Below are positions 6,843 through 7,385 of a stretch of 7,385 nucleotides of DNA, piece by piece. The notes beneath the pieces are model-generated. The model was not told the origin of the DNA. It was given only the letters and a program-made list of their open reading frames with translations, and searched no databases. A program made the translations under genes and the position numbers. The stretch covers positions 1-7,385 of the forward strand of contig CAZCQZ010000063.1 of assembly GCA_964500965.1 (NCBI GenBank), read 5' to 3'. This DNA comes from JAISGQ01 sp964500965. GTDB lineage: Bacteria; Bacillota; Clostridia; Oscillospirales; Acutalibacteraceae. Each line of letters begins with the position of its first letter. The stretch's first letter is position 1.

Positions 6843-7235
6843 TCATTGCTCCTTGCTGCGAGGTTTAAAAAATCGTATTTCGTCCTGCCGGGTGTAGTAA
6901 ACGGCAAGCGGCTTGCCGCATTCAAGGGTGTAATCAATGGAATTCAGAGTACCTCTTGAGCTGCCGTCCCATATGGCAATGACAAAATCCGCGTTGTTGA
7001 CAATAGTGCGGTTCCTGACAAGGGGAGCAGTTTTGCCGAAAATCTCATAATCCGGGAGATATTCCGTTACGGACAGTCCGTGCTCCTTTGCATACCGTGC
7101 CGCCAGACGGTCAACACCCCTTGCACCGCCCGAAACTATAGCGGCGGTTTCATCGGGAAGCATGGAGGAAAGCAGCACTCCGAAACGTTCGTAACTCATA
7201 TTGATATTTCTTGAGCCGACAACAGCCACTCTCAT
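6843..7235 (-). CDS. YspA/DUF2493-type SLOG-domain protein
   Basis: A 130-residue cytoplasmic protein made of a single Rossmann-like SLOG domain, the fold shared with DprA, YpsA and LOG proteins, which binds nucleotides or nucleotide-derived ligands. Visible motifs are VVGSRN (5-10), the phosphate-binding SGGARGVDRLAARYA (35-49), PLVRNRTIV (71-79) and IWDGSSRGTLNSI (88-100). These match the YspA-related (DUF2493) branch in order and spacing. There is no fused effector domain. Comparative work on this superfamily has proposed roles in nucleotide sensing or processing, often in conflict systems, but this branch lacks a defined reaction. It is the first gene of its unit, about 25 bases after the predicted transcription start, with a modest AAGGG site (7245-7249) at 9-base spacing. 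Confidence 0.88.
   Translation of the reverse strand: MRVAVVGSRNINMSYERFGVLLSSMLPDETAAIVSGGARGVDRLAARYAKEHGLSVTEYLPDYEIFGKTAPLVRNRTIVNNADFVIAIWDGSSRGTLNSIDYTLECGKPLAVYYTRQDEIRFFKPRSKEQ
6849..6854 (-). promoter_or_regulatory. Ribosome binding site deciding the lipoprotein start
   Basis: AAGGAG lies inside the last codons of the SLOG gene. It is 2 bases from the first in-frame ATG (6846) and 8 bases from the second (6840). Only the second has workable spacing, and it gives a cleaner signal peptide (MKIK). The two genes are then 2 bases apart rather than overlapping by 4. Confidence 0.75.
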
Positions 7236-7266
7236 ATCATCACACCCTTAGCTCTTTTCTGAATAC

Positions 7267-7295
7267 ATTATATATAAAATGCCGTCAGCTTTCAA
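7267..7295 (-). promoter_or_regulatory. Sigma-A-type promoter of the five-gene unit
   Basis: On the minus strand, TTGAAA (7290-7295) and TATAAT (7267-7272) are separated by exactly 17 bases. The -10 box is a perfect match and the -35 box matches at four of six positions. Transcription would start near 7260 and give a short leader of about 25 bases, leaving no room for a riboswitch. No operator-like inverted repeat overlaps the promoter, so strong, largely constitutive expression is plausible. Confidence 0.8.
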
Positions 7296-7360
7296 CAACA
7301 ATTGCATTCTGCCCTGCAAAACATTTTTTTAATGTATGTGCTAAAATGATGTGACCCAAT

Positions 7361-7385
7361 AAAAAAAGAGAAGCAACCTCAAAAT
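7361..7385 (-). terminator. Possible right arm of an upstream gene's terminator
   Basis: The minus strand reads GAGGTTGCTTCTC followed by TTTTTTT (7361-7367), which looks like the descending arm and U-run of an intrinsic terminator for a gene beyond the right edge. The matching arm would lie outside the window and cannot be checked. Otherwise 7296-7385 holds only a short palindrome and no gene. Confidence 0.35.

Noticed and set aside
7321..7335. Palindrome ACATT-TTTTT-AATGT
   Set aside because: It is a five-pair A/T-rich stem, too weak and too common in such sequence to call an operator or terminator.

Overview
All seven genes in this window lie on the minus strand and read right to left. 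Two transcription units are visible. The features suggest a Bacillota genome, most likely a gut-type member of Clostridia. The reasons are AGGAG-type ribosome binding sites, sigma-A-like promoters, a Gram-positive style lipoprotein signal, a pyruvate kinase, and a LacI-fold/GGDEF protein of a kind familiar from Clostridia. No genus can be assigned from the sequence alone. There is no RNA gene, insertion sequence, CRISPR array or attachment site.

Unit A (about 7295 down to about 3950) has a near-consensus promoter (TTGAAA, 17 bases, TATAAT) and five tightly packed genes. In order of transcription they are: a YspA/DUF2493-type SLOG nucleotide-binding protein; a lipoprotein with a C-terminal DUF4253-like domain; a small DUF2185 (Imm33-type) protein; an HD-domain phosphohydrolase; and a zinc-ribbon, coiled-coil, multi-pass membrane protein. 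It ends in a hairpin terminator that folds well only in the minus-strand transcript. Neighbouring genes are 2, 15, 45 and 12 bases apart, so co-expression is likely. The mix of a nucleotide-binding fold, an HD hydrolase, an immunity-family protein, a surface lipoprotein and a membrane protein does not match any system I can name. It is the best candidate here for something undescribed, but its function is inference.

Unit B (about 3879 down to the left edge) has an extended -10 promoter, a roughly 80-base leader with a hairpin, pyruvate kinase (pyk), and 42 bases later a 754-residue soluble protein. That protein joins a LacI/GalR-type ligand-binding domain, without its DNA-binding domain, to a GGDEF diguanylate cyclase domain. 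No terminator lies between the two genes. The arrangement would couple expression of the last glycolytic step to a cytoplasmic, probably ligand-controlled c-di-GMP synthase.

The right edge (7296-7385) holds no gene. It may contain one arm of the terminator of a gene outside the window. The left edge (1-44) holds part of an inverted repeat that overlaps the cyclase stop codon.
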